Positions 6,836 through 14,305 are shown, counted from the stretch's first letter. The stretch is DNA of 14,445 bases from Lachnoclostridium sp. UBA3320 (GCA_002361175.1 DESG01000028.1:1-14445), one strand, 5' to 3'. Notes: generated by a model not told the origin, from the letters alone. Program-made: numbers and translations.

Positions 6836-7858
6836 TTAATTCTCTAGTTTAGAAAGTGCTACTTTAGAAATTGATATTTTATTGCGTATGTCGTTGCCAA
6901 CTATCATATAGAATGTATAATATCCTGTAAAACGTGAAAAGATACGTTCACTATACTTTTTGCGCAGTTCTTTAAAAGAAAGGTTTGTAGAAATAATAGT
7001 TGATTTTCTATTTAAATGCCTTTCTTCTATAAAATTAAAAAGTTCTGAAGAAGTAAAACTGTTGACAAGCTCTGTACCAAGGTCGTCAATAATAAGAAGC
7101 TCACTTTCAAAGATATCTGAAAGCCCATTGCTATCAGATACTTCTTTATCATCATTACTAAACCTATTATTCTCTAAAGTATTAATTAATTGCAGAGCAG
7201 ACAGATAGACAACAGTATGTAACGTATCAAGCAGTGCCTTTGCAATACAGTGGGTTATAAAAGTTTTGCCGACCCCAGTATTTCCATAAAATATAATGTT
7301 TTTATAAGTGTCATCAAAATGTTTCACATACTCAAGGCATATATTTTTTAGTTTCAAAATATTTTGCCTTGGTGTCATTGAAACATTATCATTTACAACT
7401 TTATCGTCATAGTATTTTTCTGAAAATGTACTGAAATTTTCAGAATCAAGAACATCCATAAGATTGGAATGTTGATACAGTAGTGCTATTTTACGTTGTG
7501 TGAAGCATTTGCAGGGCTTATTGTCTATATATCCTGTATCGCAGCATAATTTACAATTATATATTGGAGCTAGATAATCTGCTGGATAACCGTTATCTGT
7601 CAAAAGCTTACGCTTTTTCTCTTTAAGCACTCTTTTTGTATTAATATAACTAGAATAATCATCCTCTCTGTCAGGGTTTAAAAGTTCTTTACGTGCATAA
7701 TCTGCAGAAAGTTTTACAAGTTGTTCTTGTATGGAATGTATCTCAGGAATTTGTTCACAAACTTTAGCATATCTCTCTTCTGCTATGTGATGGTTTTTCA
7801 AACGTATTTGGTCGTATTGGTACATAATGTCCTTATATTGTGTACTGGAAATCCCCAT
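6836..7858 (-). CDS. dnaI: DnaI/DnaC-type helicase loader ATPase
   Basis: AAA+ ATPase expected to load the replicative helicase DnaB/DnaC at origins and restarting forks, with DnaD next door as partner. Order of parts in 340 aa: N-terminal helical region (1-95); zinc-knuckle-like CxxCC...CxC (C102, C105, C106, C116, C118) as in DnaI; AAA+ domain with Walker A GNTGVGKT (192-199), Walker B LLIIDDLG (254-261), sensor-1 IISTN (288-292) and arginine-finger region RIFSRF (305-310). The second of two closely spaced ATGs (7858) is in frame, 5 nt after AGGAGG. The gap to dnaD is 23 nt, and its TAA overlaps the first possible prs ATG. IstB-like transposon ATPases share the fold, but the zinc motif and dnaD linkage favour a chromosomal loader. 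Confidence 0.9.
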   Translation of the reverse strand: MGISSTQYKDIMYQYDQIRLKNHHIAEERYAKVCEQIPEIHSIQEQLVKLSADYARKELLNPDREDDYSSYINTKRVLKEKKRKLLTDNGYPADYLAPIYNCKLCCDTGYIDNKPCKCFTQRKIALLYQHSNLMDVLDSENFSTFSEKYYDDKVVNDNVSMTPRQNILKLKNICLEYVKHFDDTYKNIIFYGNTGVGKTFITHCIAKALLDTLHTVVYLSALQLINTLENNRFSNDDKEVSDSNGLSDIFESELLIIDDLGTELVNSFTSSELFNFIEERHLNRKSTIISTNLSFKELRKKYSERIFSRFTGYYTFYMIVGNDIRNKISISKVALSKLEN

Positions 7859-7881
7859 ACATACCTCCTAAAAAATGTAAA

Positions 7882-8961
7882 TTAATTGGCTAAAAGCTTT
7901 TTTTCAAGTTCATCTAATTCTTCATCTGTTACTTCTCTTTGACTAAATTGGAAAAACTGGTTTTTACTTTGTGTACTTGTCGTGTTCTTTTTTGCTTTAT
8001 CCTGTGTCTTTGCTTTGTTTTTGTCATATGCTTCATCTAATTTTTTGACATCCTGCATGGTATGGACACCTTTGTCATGCCAGTTCTTAGTAATACTTTC
8101 TATATAGCTAAAACTTGGGTTTTGAGCGTGTAACATAGCACGATTACACGCTTCAAGTACAACAGCAAGGTCCATATGCCATTCATTAAGCCAGCGGTTT
8201 ATATACTCCTTTTGACTATCTACTAGTTGGTTTCTTAATCCTAGTGCTTTTGATATAGCCGTATAAGTAGCATTATAGGCATCGGTGAAATTTTTCGCTT
8301 CCTCTGGGCTTTTAATATTTTCTTCATGCCATGACAGGGCGACTTTCTCTATATAATTTACATTGGTTATACCCTTAGATATACAGTATTCATAAAGGTA
8401 TAACAGCAAATCTGACGAAAAAGCAAGGTTGTCATAAAGATAAGATATAAGCTGCATATCTTTTGGATTAAGTGGTCTGCTTATATAACTTTCTACAACT
8501 CGACAAATCCATATAAAATCTTCATCACTTGATAATCGCTCGGTCTGCCCTATGTTTATATCTATATCCGCTTTAGTAGATGTCTTATCTTCTTTTGTTT
8601 CTTTACATACTTTAGTTTCTATATCTGTATTTTCTTTTGTACATGCTGATTCTACTTTATCTGTACTGCCAAGATTTAGCATCTCAATTCCAGTTATACC
8701 TGACTCATCTTTTGAGAGATGTATAAGATTATGCTTTTCCCAATAGTTAAGTGCTCTTAAAACATCTTTTTCTGTATTGTCCATTTTATCAGCAAGTGTG
8801 GAAATTGACAAATTTTTTTCACCCGCTTGAATACATTTTGAAAGGTACAGGTATACTTTGACGTAGCTGCCATTGGCAGAGAGCATATAGTTTTCAATAA
8901 ATGCATTGTGTATTAACGTCATTGCGGGCAGATATCCCGAACATTGCAATGTAGTGTCCAT
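7882..8961 (-). CDS. dnaD: DnaD-domain replication initiation protein with tandem DnaB_2 domains
   Basis: Primosome/initiation protein of the DnaD-DnaB family, acting on DNA upstream of helicase loading. Layout in 359 aa: N-terminal winged-helix region (about 20-95); acidic, lysine- and threonine-rich linker (100-145); a first DnaB_2 domain (148-220) ending in the hallmark YxxxIxxxW-like YIEKVALSW (203-211); a second (232-305) with YIESITKNW (286-294); then a charged, Q/S-rich tail ending DEELDELEKKLLAN. Two DnaB_2 copies are more than the single one of B. subtilis DnaD and recall the DDBH architecture of DnaB. ATG 8961 has GGAGG 4 nt upstream; the murC stop is 14 nt away, so it is translated from the same transcript as murC and dnaI. 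Confidence 0.88.
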   Translation of the reverse strand: MDTTLQCSGYLPAMTLIHNAFIENYMLSANGSYVKVYLYLSKCIQAGEKNLSISTLADKMDNTEKDVLRALNYWEKHNLIHLSKDESGITGIEMLNLGSTDKVESACTKENTDIETKVCKETKEDKTSTKADIDINIGQTERLSSDEDFIWICRVVESYISRPLNPKDMQLISYLYDNLAFSSDLLLYLYEYCISKGITNVNYIEKVALSWHEENIKSPEEAKNFTDAYNATYTAISKALGLRNQLVDSQKEYINRWLNEWHMDLAVVLEACNRAMLHAQNPSFSYIESITKNWHDKGVHTMQDVKKLDEAYDKNKAKTQDKAKKNTTSTQSKNQFFQFSQREVTDEELDELEKKLLAN

Positions 8962-8975
8962 ATTGCCTCCATATA

Positions 8976-10364
8976 TTAAGCCTGCCGTTTAATTAAGTCC
9001 TCCCCAATATTCACAACGTCTCCAGCTCCCATGGTTATAAGCATGTCTCCACTGCTACAGTGTTTTAGCAGAAAATTTTCTATCTCTTCAAAAGAAGAAA
9101 AATAGTATGCTTTTTTCCCTGCTTTTTCCATTGCGAGCTGCAAGGTACGTGAAGATATATCCCCTGGGTCAGCTTCTCTTGCAGCGTATATATCGGCTAG
9201 TATTACATTTTCGGCTAGTGACAACGAATTAGCAAATTCAGGAAGTAGAGCACGTGTCCTGCTGTATGTATGTGGTTGGAATACGCACCACAAATGTTTG
9301 TGTGGATATTTAAGTGATGCGTTAAGGGTTGCTTTTATTTCCGTAGGGTGATGTGCGTAGTCATCAATTACAGTTACACCATTAAATGAGCCTTTAAGCT
9401 GGAAACGTCTTTCAGTGCCATTATATGCATTAAGTCCTGCTTTTACAGTTTCAAATGGAATGTTGTAATAGTCTGCAAGTGCAATGACAGAAAGTGCATT
9501 GGTGATATTGTGGCTTCCTGTAACGTGAAGTGATATTCGTTTATCTGTAGTTTTCCCATATTTTATAAGGCTAAAACTTCCACATCCTTTTTCATCAAAA
9601 GATATATCTGCTGCAGAATAATCACTGTTATTATCCATGCCAAAAGTTATTACCCTACACTTAACATTATCTGTAATATAGGAAAGATTTTCTATGTTGC
9701 TGTTAATAACAAGTACACCATTTTCTGGTATAAGCTTTGCAAACTTTTGAAAAGAAGCACGTATGTCATTAATATCTTTGAAAAAATCAAGATGGTCAGC
9801 TTCTATATTTAATATAATCCCTGCTGTTGGATGAAATTTCAAAAAACTGTTAGTGTATTCGCACGCTTCGATAATAAAGTTATCTGAATGTCCAATGCGG
9901 ATATTTCCATTAATTACATCTAACATTCCGCCCACGGATATGGTAGGGTCTTTATATGCAGCAAGATATATATGTGACAACATTGATGTAGTAGTTGTCT
10001 TGCCATGTGTTCCAGATACTGCTATGGCATTAGCATAATTTTTCATTACCTGCCCAACCATTTCAGCACGCTCCATCATCGGTATATCAAGCTCTTTAGC
10101 CGCAATGTACTCTGGATTGTCAGGATGTATTGCTGCTGTGTATACTATAAAATCTATATCACTTGTAATATTTGATGCGCTTTGTCCATATACTATATGG
10201 ATACCTAGAGAATCAAGGCGTTTTGTGATTTTGCTTTCCCTTATATCAGAGCCGCACACATCAAAGCCATTTTCGTGAAGAAGTTCTGCAAAGCCGCTCA
10301 TACTTATACCGCCTATGCCAATAAAGTATGCTTTACAGGGATTATTTAAATTAATCTGGTACAT
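8976..10364 (-). CDS. murC: UDP-N-acetylmuramate--L-alanine ligase
   Basis: Adds L-Ala to UDP-MurNAc using ATP, the first amino-acid step of cytoplasmic peptidoglycan precursor synthesis. At 462 aa it is full length. Motifs: Rossmann-like GIGGISMSG (16-24), P-loop SGTHGKTTTT (117-126), IIEACEYTNSF (164-174), GSHNITNA (283-290), DDYAHHPTEI (334-343) and FQPHTYSRT (362-370). An ATG at 10376 is possible (MVAL extra), but AGG would then touch it directly; GGTGG lies 6 nt before ATG 10364, so the shorter form is called. First gene of the operon murC-dnaD-dnaI-prs, expressed from the AT-rich divergent region shared with glgC. Confidence 0.97.
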   Translation of the reverse strand: MYQINLNNPCKAYFIGIGGISMSGFAELLHENGFDVCGSDIRESKITKRLDSLGIHIVYGQSASNITSDIDFIVYTAAIHPDNPEYIAAKELDIPMMERAEMVGQVMKNYANAIAVSGTHGKTTTTSMLSHIYLAAYKDPTISVGGMLDVINGNIRIGHSDNFIIEACEYTNSFLKFHPTAGIILNIEADHLDFFKDINDIRASFQKFAKLIPENGVLVINSNIENLSYITDNVKCRVITFGMDNNSDYSAADISFDEKGCGSFSLIKYGKTTDKRISLHVTGSHNITNALSVIALADYYNIPFETVKAGLNAYNGTERRFQLKGSFNGVTVIDDYAHHPTEIKATLNASLKYPHKHLWCVFQPHTYSRTRALLPEFANSLSLAENVILADIYAAREADPGDISSRTLQLAMEKAGKKAYYFSSFEEIENFLLKHCSSGDMLITMGAGDVVNIGEDLIKRQA

Positions 10365-10416
10365 AAGTGCCACCATCCTATCTGGTTAATATTTGCATTA
10401 TATGATGCTACTTATA

Positions 10417-10444
10417 ATTATAGCCAATGCCATAGAAAATACAA
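10417..10444 (-). promoter_or_regulatory. Candidate promoter of the murC operon
   Basis: On the minus strand: -35 TTGTAT (10444-10439), 16-bp spacer, -10 TATAAT (10422-10417). A second TATAAT at 10402-10397 lacks a good -35. The first is about 50 bp upstream of the murC start. Confidence 0.55.
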
Positions 10445-10543
10445 TTCAAATTTGAAAAATGCTTTTTAAATTTTTACCATAATAAAAAATTAGTCGAGTT
10501 GCATAAAAATGTTAAAAAATTTTTAAAAAAATAGTAAAATTTA

Positions 10544-10572
10544 TTCACAATTTGAAACAGATATGTTATACT
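10544..10572 (+). promoter_or_regulatory. Promoter of glgCD
   Basis: -35 TTCACA (10544-10549), 17-bp spacer, extended -10 TGT-TATACT (TATACT 10567-10572). It predicts a start near 10579 and a leader of about 110 nt before the glgC GTG. Confidence 0.7.
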
Positions 10573-10605
10573 ATATTTGTAAGAAAATAGATAAACTTGT
10601 TATAG

Positions 10606-10635
10606 ACATCAATATATTTTGTTGATGTTTTATAT
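10606..10635 (+). terminator. Weak terminator-like hairpin in the glgC leader
   Basis: ACATCAA (10606-10612) pairs with TTGATGT (10622-10628) around a 9-nt loop, then a T-rich run TTTTATATATTT. It lies between promoter and start codon, where it could attenuate glgCD. The stem is AU-rich, so termination would be partial at best. Confidence 0.4.
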
Positions 10636-10691
10636 ATTTAGCTCATGGTTATAAGCGTTATTCCATAATTATAAACAGCGGGGGTGAAAGC

Positions 10692-11966
10692 GTGATAAAA
10701 AAAGAAATGATAGCTATGTTACTTGCAGGTGGACAAGGTTCTCGGCTAGGCATTCTTACAGCAGATGTTGCCAAACCGGCAGTCTCATTTGGAGGTAAGT
10801 ACAGAATTATTGACTTCCCACTTAGTAATTGTATTAATTCAGGAATTGATACAGTAGGTGTACTGACACAGTATCAACCATTACGCCTGAATACACATAT
10901 AGGTATTGGAATACCCTGGGATTTAGACAGAAATATTGGCGGCGTTTCTATATTGCCACCATATGAAAAGAGTACAAGCAGTGAATGGTATACAGGTACT
11001 GCTAATGCTATATTCCAAAATATGCGTTTTATGGAACTCTACAATCCAGACTATGTACTTATATTAGGTGGTGACCATATATATAAAATGGATTATGAGG
11101 TAATGCTTGATTTTCATAAAGCGAGCAAGGCAGATGTGACATTGGCTACAATTCCAGTTCCTATTGAAGAGGCAAGCCGCTTTGGTGTTGTTATCACAGA
11201 TGAGAATAAGCAGATACAGGAATTTGAGGAAAAGCCTGAATGTCCACACAGCAATCTTGCATCAATGGGCATATATATATTTTCATGGTCTGTGCTCAGA
11301 GAATCTTTATTAAAACTTAAAGACCAGCCATCGTGTGATTTTGGCAAACATATTATACCATATTGTCATGAACAGGGGAAAAGGATTTTTGCCTATGAGT
11401 ATAATGGCTACTGGAAAGACGTAGGAACATTAGGTTCTTACTGGCAGGCTAATATGGAACTTATAGACCTTATACCTGTATTTAACCTTTATGAGGAATT
11501 TTGGAAAATATATACAAAGAACGAACTTGTATCGCCTCAGTTTGTAGCAGGGGAGGCTATCATTGACAAAGCAATTATTGGTGAAGCATCTGAGATATAT
11601 GGAGAAGTACACAATTGTGTCATAGGTTCTGGTGTATATATAGCATCAGGAGCAGTAGTAAAAGACTCGATTATTATGAGCAATTCTTCCATTGAACATA
11701 ACACTGTTGTTGATAGAGCTATTATTGCTGAAAAAGTACAGATAGGAGCTAACTGTATTCTTGGCACTGGCGAAGATATACCAAATAAAATTAAACCTGA
11801 TGTATATTCGTTTGGCCTTGTTACAATTGGTGAAGACAGTATTATCCCTAACAATGTTACAATAGGCAAAAATACTGCGATTTCAGGAGAGACAGAAATA
11901 AGTGATTATCCAAATGGTGTATTAGCAAGCGGAGAAACTTTAATTAAGGCAGGTGAAAAAATATGA
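10692..11966 (+). CDS. glgC: Glucose-1-phosphate adenylyltransferase, catalytic subunit
   Basis: Makes ADP-glucose from glucose-1-phosphate and ATP, the committed step of bacterial glycogen synthesis. At 424 aa it has a nucleotidyltransferase domain with AGGQGSRLGILTADVAKPA (12-30), WYTGTANAI (99-107), GGDHIYKMDY (126-135, containing the catalytic Asp), FEEKP (178-182) and YWKDVGT (240-246), then a C-terminal left-handed beta-helix of hexapeptide-like repeats from about 290. The start is GTG 10692, preceded by GGGGGTGA at 5 nt; an in-frame ATG (codon 6) has no such site. It overlaps glgD by ATGA, implying translational coupling and a GlgC-GlgD hetero-oligomer as in other Firmicutes. Confidence 0.97.
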   Translation: MIKKEMIAMLLAGGQGSRLGILTADVAKPAVSFGGKYRIIDFPLSNCINSGIDTVGVLTQYQPLRLNTHIGIGIPWDLDRNIGGVSILPPYEKSTSSEWYTGTANAIFQNMRFMELYNPDYVLILGGDHIYKMDYEVMLDFHKASKADVTLATIPVPIEEASRFGVVITDENKQIQEFEEKPECPHSNLASMGIYIFSWSVLRESLLKLKDQPSCDFGKHIIPYCHEQGKRIFAYEYNGYWKDVGTLGSYWQANMELIDLIPVFNLYEEFWKIYTKNELVSPQFVAGEAIIDKAIIGEASEIYGEVHNCVIGSGVYIASGAVVKDSIIMSNSSIEHNTVVDRAIIAEKVQIGANCILGTGEDIPNKIKPDVYSFGLVTIGEDSIIPNNVTIGKNTAISGETEISDYPNGVLASGETLIKAGEKI

Positions 11967-13084
11967 GAGCAATAGGTATAGTATTAGCTGGTGGCAATAG
12001 CAGTAGAATGAGAGAACTTTCAGACAAACGTGCAGTAGCAGCAATGCCTATTGCAGGAGGATACAGAAGTATAGACTTTGTACTTAGCAGTATGAGCAAT
12101 TCGCATATTCAAAAAGTAGCAGTATTTACACAGTATAATGCTAAATCTTTAAATGAACATTTGAACTCATCAAAATGGTGGGATTTTGGAAGAAAACAAG
12201 GTGGTCTTTATGTCTTTACTCCTACGACCACACCAAAAAACAGTTATTGGTATAGGGGGACAGCTGATGCAATAGCACAGAATCTTGATTTTTTAAAAAA
12301 TAGCCATGAGCCATATGTAGTAATAGCTTCAGGTGATGGAATTTACAAACTTGATTATTCTAAGGTACTTGAGTACCATATAGCTAAAAAGGCAGATTTT
12401 ACAGTTGTTACGGCAGATGTAGAGGGCAAAGATGACCCAAGTCGATTTGGTGTTATTAAAACTGATGCCAAAGGAAGAGTTACAGATTTTGAAGAAAAGC
12501 CAATTAGTGCAGAGAGTTCACAAGTTTCAGCAGGCATATATGTTGTACGCCGCAGACAGCTTATAGAACTTATTGAAAAAGCCATTGACGAGGAGAGGTA
12601 CGACTTAGTAACTGATATTATTATAAGATATAAGGGTGTAAAAAGAATATATACGTATCCTATAGATACATACTGGAGTAATATTTCTTCTGTTGATGCA
12701 TATTTTAGGACAAACATGGATTTTCTTAACAGAGACATACGCAATTACTTTTTTAAAGAGTACCCGAATGTATATTCAAAAGTTGAAGATTTACCTCCAG
12801 CAAAGTATAACTGGGGTTCATATGTTAGAAATAGTCTTGTCTCAAGCGGATGTATAATAAATGGCAGTGTAGAAAATTCAGTTTTGTTTAAAAAGGTATA
12901 TATAGGTAATAACTGTTCAATAAAAAATTCTATTATATTAAATGATGTTTATATTGGAGATAATACGCACATTGAGAATTGTATCATAGAAAGCAGAGAT
13001 ACAATTCGTGCAAATACAAATTATGTAGGAGAGGATGGAAGAATAAAAATTGTGGTTGAGAAGAATGAGAGATATGCAATATAG
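11963..13084 (+). CDS. glgD: GlgD, partner subunit of ADP-glucose pyrophosphorylase
   Basis: GlgC paralogue of 373 aa that in Firmicutes associates with GlgC and raises its activity while being poorly active alone. Fold markers are kept: WYRGTADAI (96-104), SGDGIYKLDY (123-132), FEEKP (176-180), and a short beta-helix tail from about 280. Catalytic-loop features are degraded relative to the neighbour: AGGNSSRMRELSDKRAVAAMP (9-29) lacks the GxGxRL and AKPA elements, and TYWSNISS (236-243) replaces YWKDVGT. ATG 11963 overlaps the glgC stop (ATGA), with AGGTGA 5-10 nt upstream. spoVG follows 51 nt later with no terminator between, so the three may share a transcript. Confidence 0.95.
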   Translation: MRAIGIVLAGGNSSRMRELSDKRAVAAMPIAGGYRSIDFVLSSMSNSHIQKVAVFTQYNAKSLNEHLNSSKWWDFGRKQGGLYVFTPTTTPKNSYWYRGTADAIAQNLDFLKNSHEPYVVIASGDGIYKLDYSKVLEYHIAKKADFTVVTADVEGKDDPSRFGVIKTDAKGRVTDFEEKPISAESSQVSAGIYVVRRRQLIELIEKAIDEERYDLVTDIIIRYKGVKRIYTYPIDTYWSNISSVDAYFRTNMDFLNRDIRNYFFKEYPNVYSKVEDLPPAKYNWGSYVRNSLVSSGCIINGSVENSVLFKKVYIGNNCSIKNSIILNDVYIGDNTHIENCIIESRDTIRANTNYVGEDGRIKIVVEKNERYAI

Positions 13085-13135
13085 TATTTATTTAAAAATA
13101 TGTCTCATAATAACCAACCAAAGGGGGTTATTAAT

Positions 13136-13432
13136 GTGAAGATAACGGATGTAAGAGTGCGTAAAATCGCAAAAGAGGGGAAAATGAAAGCAGTGGTTTC
13201 AATGACTTTAGATGATGAATTTGTTGTACATGATATAAAAGTCATTGATGGTGACAAAGGATTATTTATTGCGATGCCTAGTAGACGTGCGGGAGATGGT
13301 GAATTTAGAGACATAGCGCATCCGATTAATTCAGAAACAAGAGATATGATTCAAAAGGTTATTTTGGAGAAATATGCACTAGCTGTTGCAGAGTTGGGAG
13401 AAGAAAGCAGTTCTGAACCAGAACAACAGTAA
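13136..13432 (+). CDS. spoVG: Septation/RNA-binding regulator SpoVG
   Basis: Small conserved Firmicute regulator; known roles are in sporulation-septum control, cell division and envelope gene regulation, acting as a nucleic-acid-binding protein. The 98-aa product opens with the family hallmark KITDVRVRKI, keeps VSMTLDDEFVVHDIKVIDGDKGLFIAMPSR-type core segments (positions about 20-50), and ends in an acidic S/E/Q tail. GTG 13136 is chosen because AAGGGGGT lies 7 nt upstream and the family starts here; an ATG at 13100 would add 12 residues unlike the family and has no ribosome site. A weak promoter (TTGAGA, 18 bp, TATAGT, 13056-13085) overlaps the glgD end; co-transcription with glgCD is equally possible. 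Confidence 0.95.
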   Translation: MKITDVRVRKIAKEGKMKAVVSMTLDDEFVVHDIKVIDGDKGLFIAMPSRRAGDGEFRDIAHPINSETRDMIQKVILEKYALAVAELGEESSSEPEQQ

Positions 13433-13447
13433 GTAAAATCAAGTAAG

Positions 13448-13476
13448 AGGCTAGTTATTAACTGACTAGCCTTTTA
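13448..13476 (+). terminator. Terminator after spoVG
   Basis: AGGCTAGT (13448-13455) pairs with ACTAGCCT (13465-13472), extendable by two inner pairs around a TTAAC loop, followed by TTTTAC. Flanking GTAA/TTAC can lengthen the stem. It ends the glgCD-spoVG transcription unit. Confidence 0.85.
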
Positions 13477-13499
13477 CTTACATTATTAACTTGTATTAA

Positions 13500-13521
13500 A
13501 AATTTTAGAATTCTAAAATTT
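13500..13521. repeat. Perfect 22-bp palindrome upstream of spmB
   Basis: The half-site AAATTTTAGAA (13500-13510) is followed by its exact reverse complement (13511-13521), centred on GAATTC. It lies just upstream of the candidate spmB promoter, where an operator would be expected. AT-rich DNA favours chance palindromes, but eleven paired positions are many. Confidence 0.55.
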
Positions 13522-13534
13522 AATGTGAATATTG

Positions 13535-13563
13535 GAATAAGTTGTTAAAACTGTTCATAAATT
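13535..13563 (+). promoter_or_regulatory. Candidate sigma-E-type promoter of spmB
   Basis: GAATAAG (13535-13541), 14-bp spacer, CATAAATT (13556-13563). The -10 agrees at 7 of 8 places with the sigma-E consensus CATACAHT, while the -35 agrees less well (5 of 7 with KMATATT). In B. subtilis spmAB belongs to the sigma-E regulon, so the position is sensible. An alternative sigma-A reading (TTGGAA, 17 bp, CATAAA) overlaps it. Confidence 0.4.
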
Positions 13564-13612
13564 CTGAAATATAGAATAACAATAAAGCAATTGAGAGGAA
13601 CTAGCGATTGGC

Positions 13613-14164
13613 ATGAGCATTGTAACTTTTATTTCAAATTTAATAATTCCAATTCTTATATTTTATGTAATAGGTTATGGTCTTATAAGTAAAGTAGATA
13701 TATTTGACGCATTTATAAATGGCGCAAAAGATGGTTTTAAAGTGGTTATTAATATATTGCCTACACTTATAGGACTGATGATGGCTATAGGGCTTTTAAG
13801 AGCTTCAGGTGTGATGGAAGTATGTGGCAATATTTTGTCACCATATATGGAACATCTTCATTTTCCAGCAGAGCTTGTACCTCTTTCACTTATTAAAATG
13901 TTTTCATCATCAGCAGCAACAGGACTTCTTACTGACATATATAAAAACTTTGGAACTGATTCTAAAATTGGGTTTATGGCATCACTGCTTATGTGCTGCT
14001 CAGAAACCATTTTTTACACAATATCGGTTTACTTTATGGCAACAGGAGATAAAGAGCATAAACCTATCACTGGTATGAGATGGATGCTTGCTGGTGCACT
14101 AATATGTACATTTGCAGGCATGGCAGCCTGTGTGGTGATAGTGGAATTTCTAAAAATTTCATAA
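13613..14164 (+). CDS. spmB: Spore maturation protein B (nucleoside-recognition/gate family)
   Basis: Integral membrane protein needed in B. subtilis, with SpmA, for full spore-core dehydration and heat resistance. The 183-aa length matches SpmB (about 178). Hydrophobic segments are near residues 3-25, 45-65, 90-105, 118-142 and 153-178. SpmB-like blocks include GAKDGFKVVINILPTLIGLMMAI (starting at 37), LRASGVMEV, LVPLSLIKMFSSSAATGLLTDIY and the SETIFYTISVYF block near 129-140. ATG 13613 has GAGAGGA about 13 nt upstream, rather far; an in-frame ATT (13607) would be better spaced but is a very rare start. SpmA, normally directly upstream, is missing: spoVG and its terminator lie there. The final codons lie inside the terminator stem. 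Confidence 0.9.
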   Translation: MSIVTFISNLIIPILIFYVIGYGLISKVDIFDAFINGAKDGFKVVINILPTLIGLMMAIGLLRASGVMEVCGNILSPYMEHLHFPAELVPLSLIKMFSSSAATGLLTDIYKNFGTDSKIGFMASLLMCCSETIFYTISVYFMATGDKEHKPITGMRWMLAGALICTFAGMAACVVIVEFLKIS

Positions 14165-14180
14165 ATAGTAGAAATTTTTT
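14152..14180 (+). terminator. Terminator overlapping the spmB 3' end
   Basis: AAAAATTTC (14152-14160) pairs with GAAATTTTT (14171-14179) around a 10-nt loop that contains the spmB stop codon; the descending arm itself supplies the T-run. AU-rich but with nine continuous pairs. Confidence 0.65.
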
Positions 14181-14202
14181 GCAGATATCGGATAAAAAAG
14201 TA

Positions 14203-14231
14203 TTGACATATAACAATTATAGTGATATCAT
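14203..14231 (+). promoter_or_regulatory. Promoter of tRNA-Leu
   Basis: Consensus -35 TTGACA (14203-14208), 17-bp spacer, -10 TATCAT (14226-14231) with an extended TG at 14223-14224. It predicts a start near 14238, about 68 nt before the mature tRNA 5' end. Confidence 0.75.
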
Positions 14232-14305
14232 ACTAACTGTTCGATGCAAAAAAAGTTGACTACCACCGTTCAATGGGTTTTGTATCCATAAAATTTTATA
14301 AATAT

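Larger units (their letters stand above)
10365..10691. other. AT-rich divergent promoter region between murC and glgC
   Basis: About 327 bp without a gene, with long A and T runs (10460-10545). It holds promoters for both directions, a perfect palindrome TTCAAATTTGAA (10445-10456) directly upstream of the murC -35 candidate, and the glgC leader. The palindrome could be an operator; no regulator can be named. Confidence 0.7.

Noticed and set aside
6836..7858. IstB-like transposon ATPase, implying an IS21-type element
   Set aside because: No IstA transposase or terminal repeats are nearby, the DnaI-type CxxC/CxC knuckle is present, and the gene is embedded with dnaD in an operon.
13036..13085. 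Sigma-H promoter for spoVG at the glgD 3' end
   Set aside because: AGGA and GAAT elements occur but never at the 12-13 bp spacing of sigma-H promoters.
5577..13496. 15-bp identical sequence ATTATTAACTTGTAT at 5577-5591 and 13482-13496
   Set aside because: Both copies are in AT-rich intergenic DNA, similarity does not extend beyond 15 bp, and a chance match of this size is plausible in this window.
14251..14305. TTGACT and GTTCAA motifs before tRNA-Leu as a second promoter or att site
   Set aside because: No acceptable -10 at 16-18 bp from TTGACT, and no integrase or repeat of the tRNA end is visible within the window.
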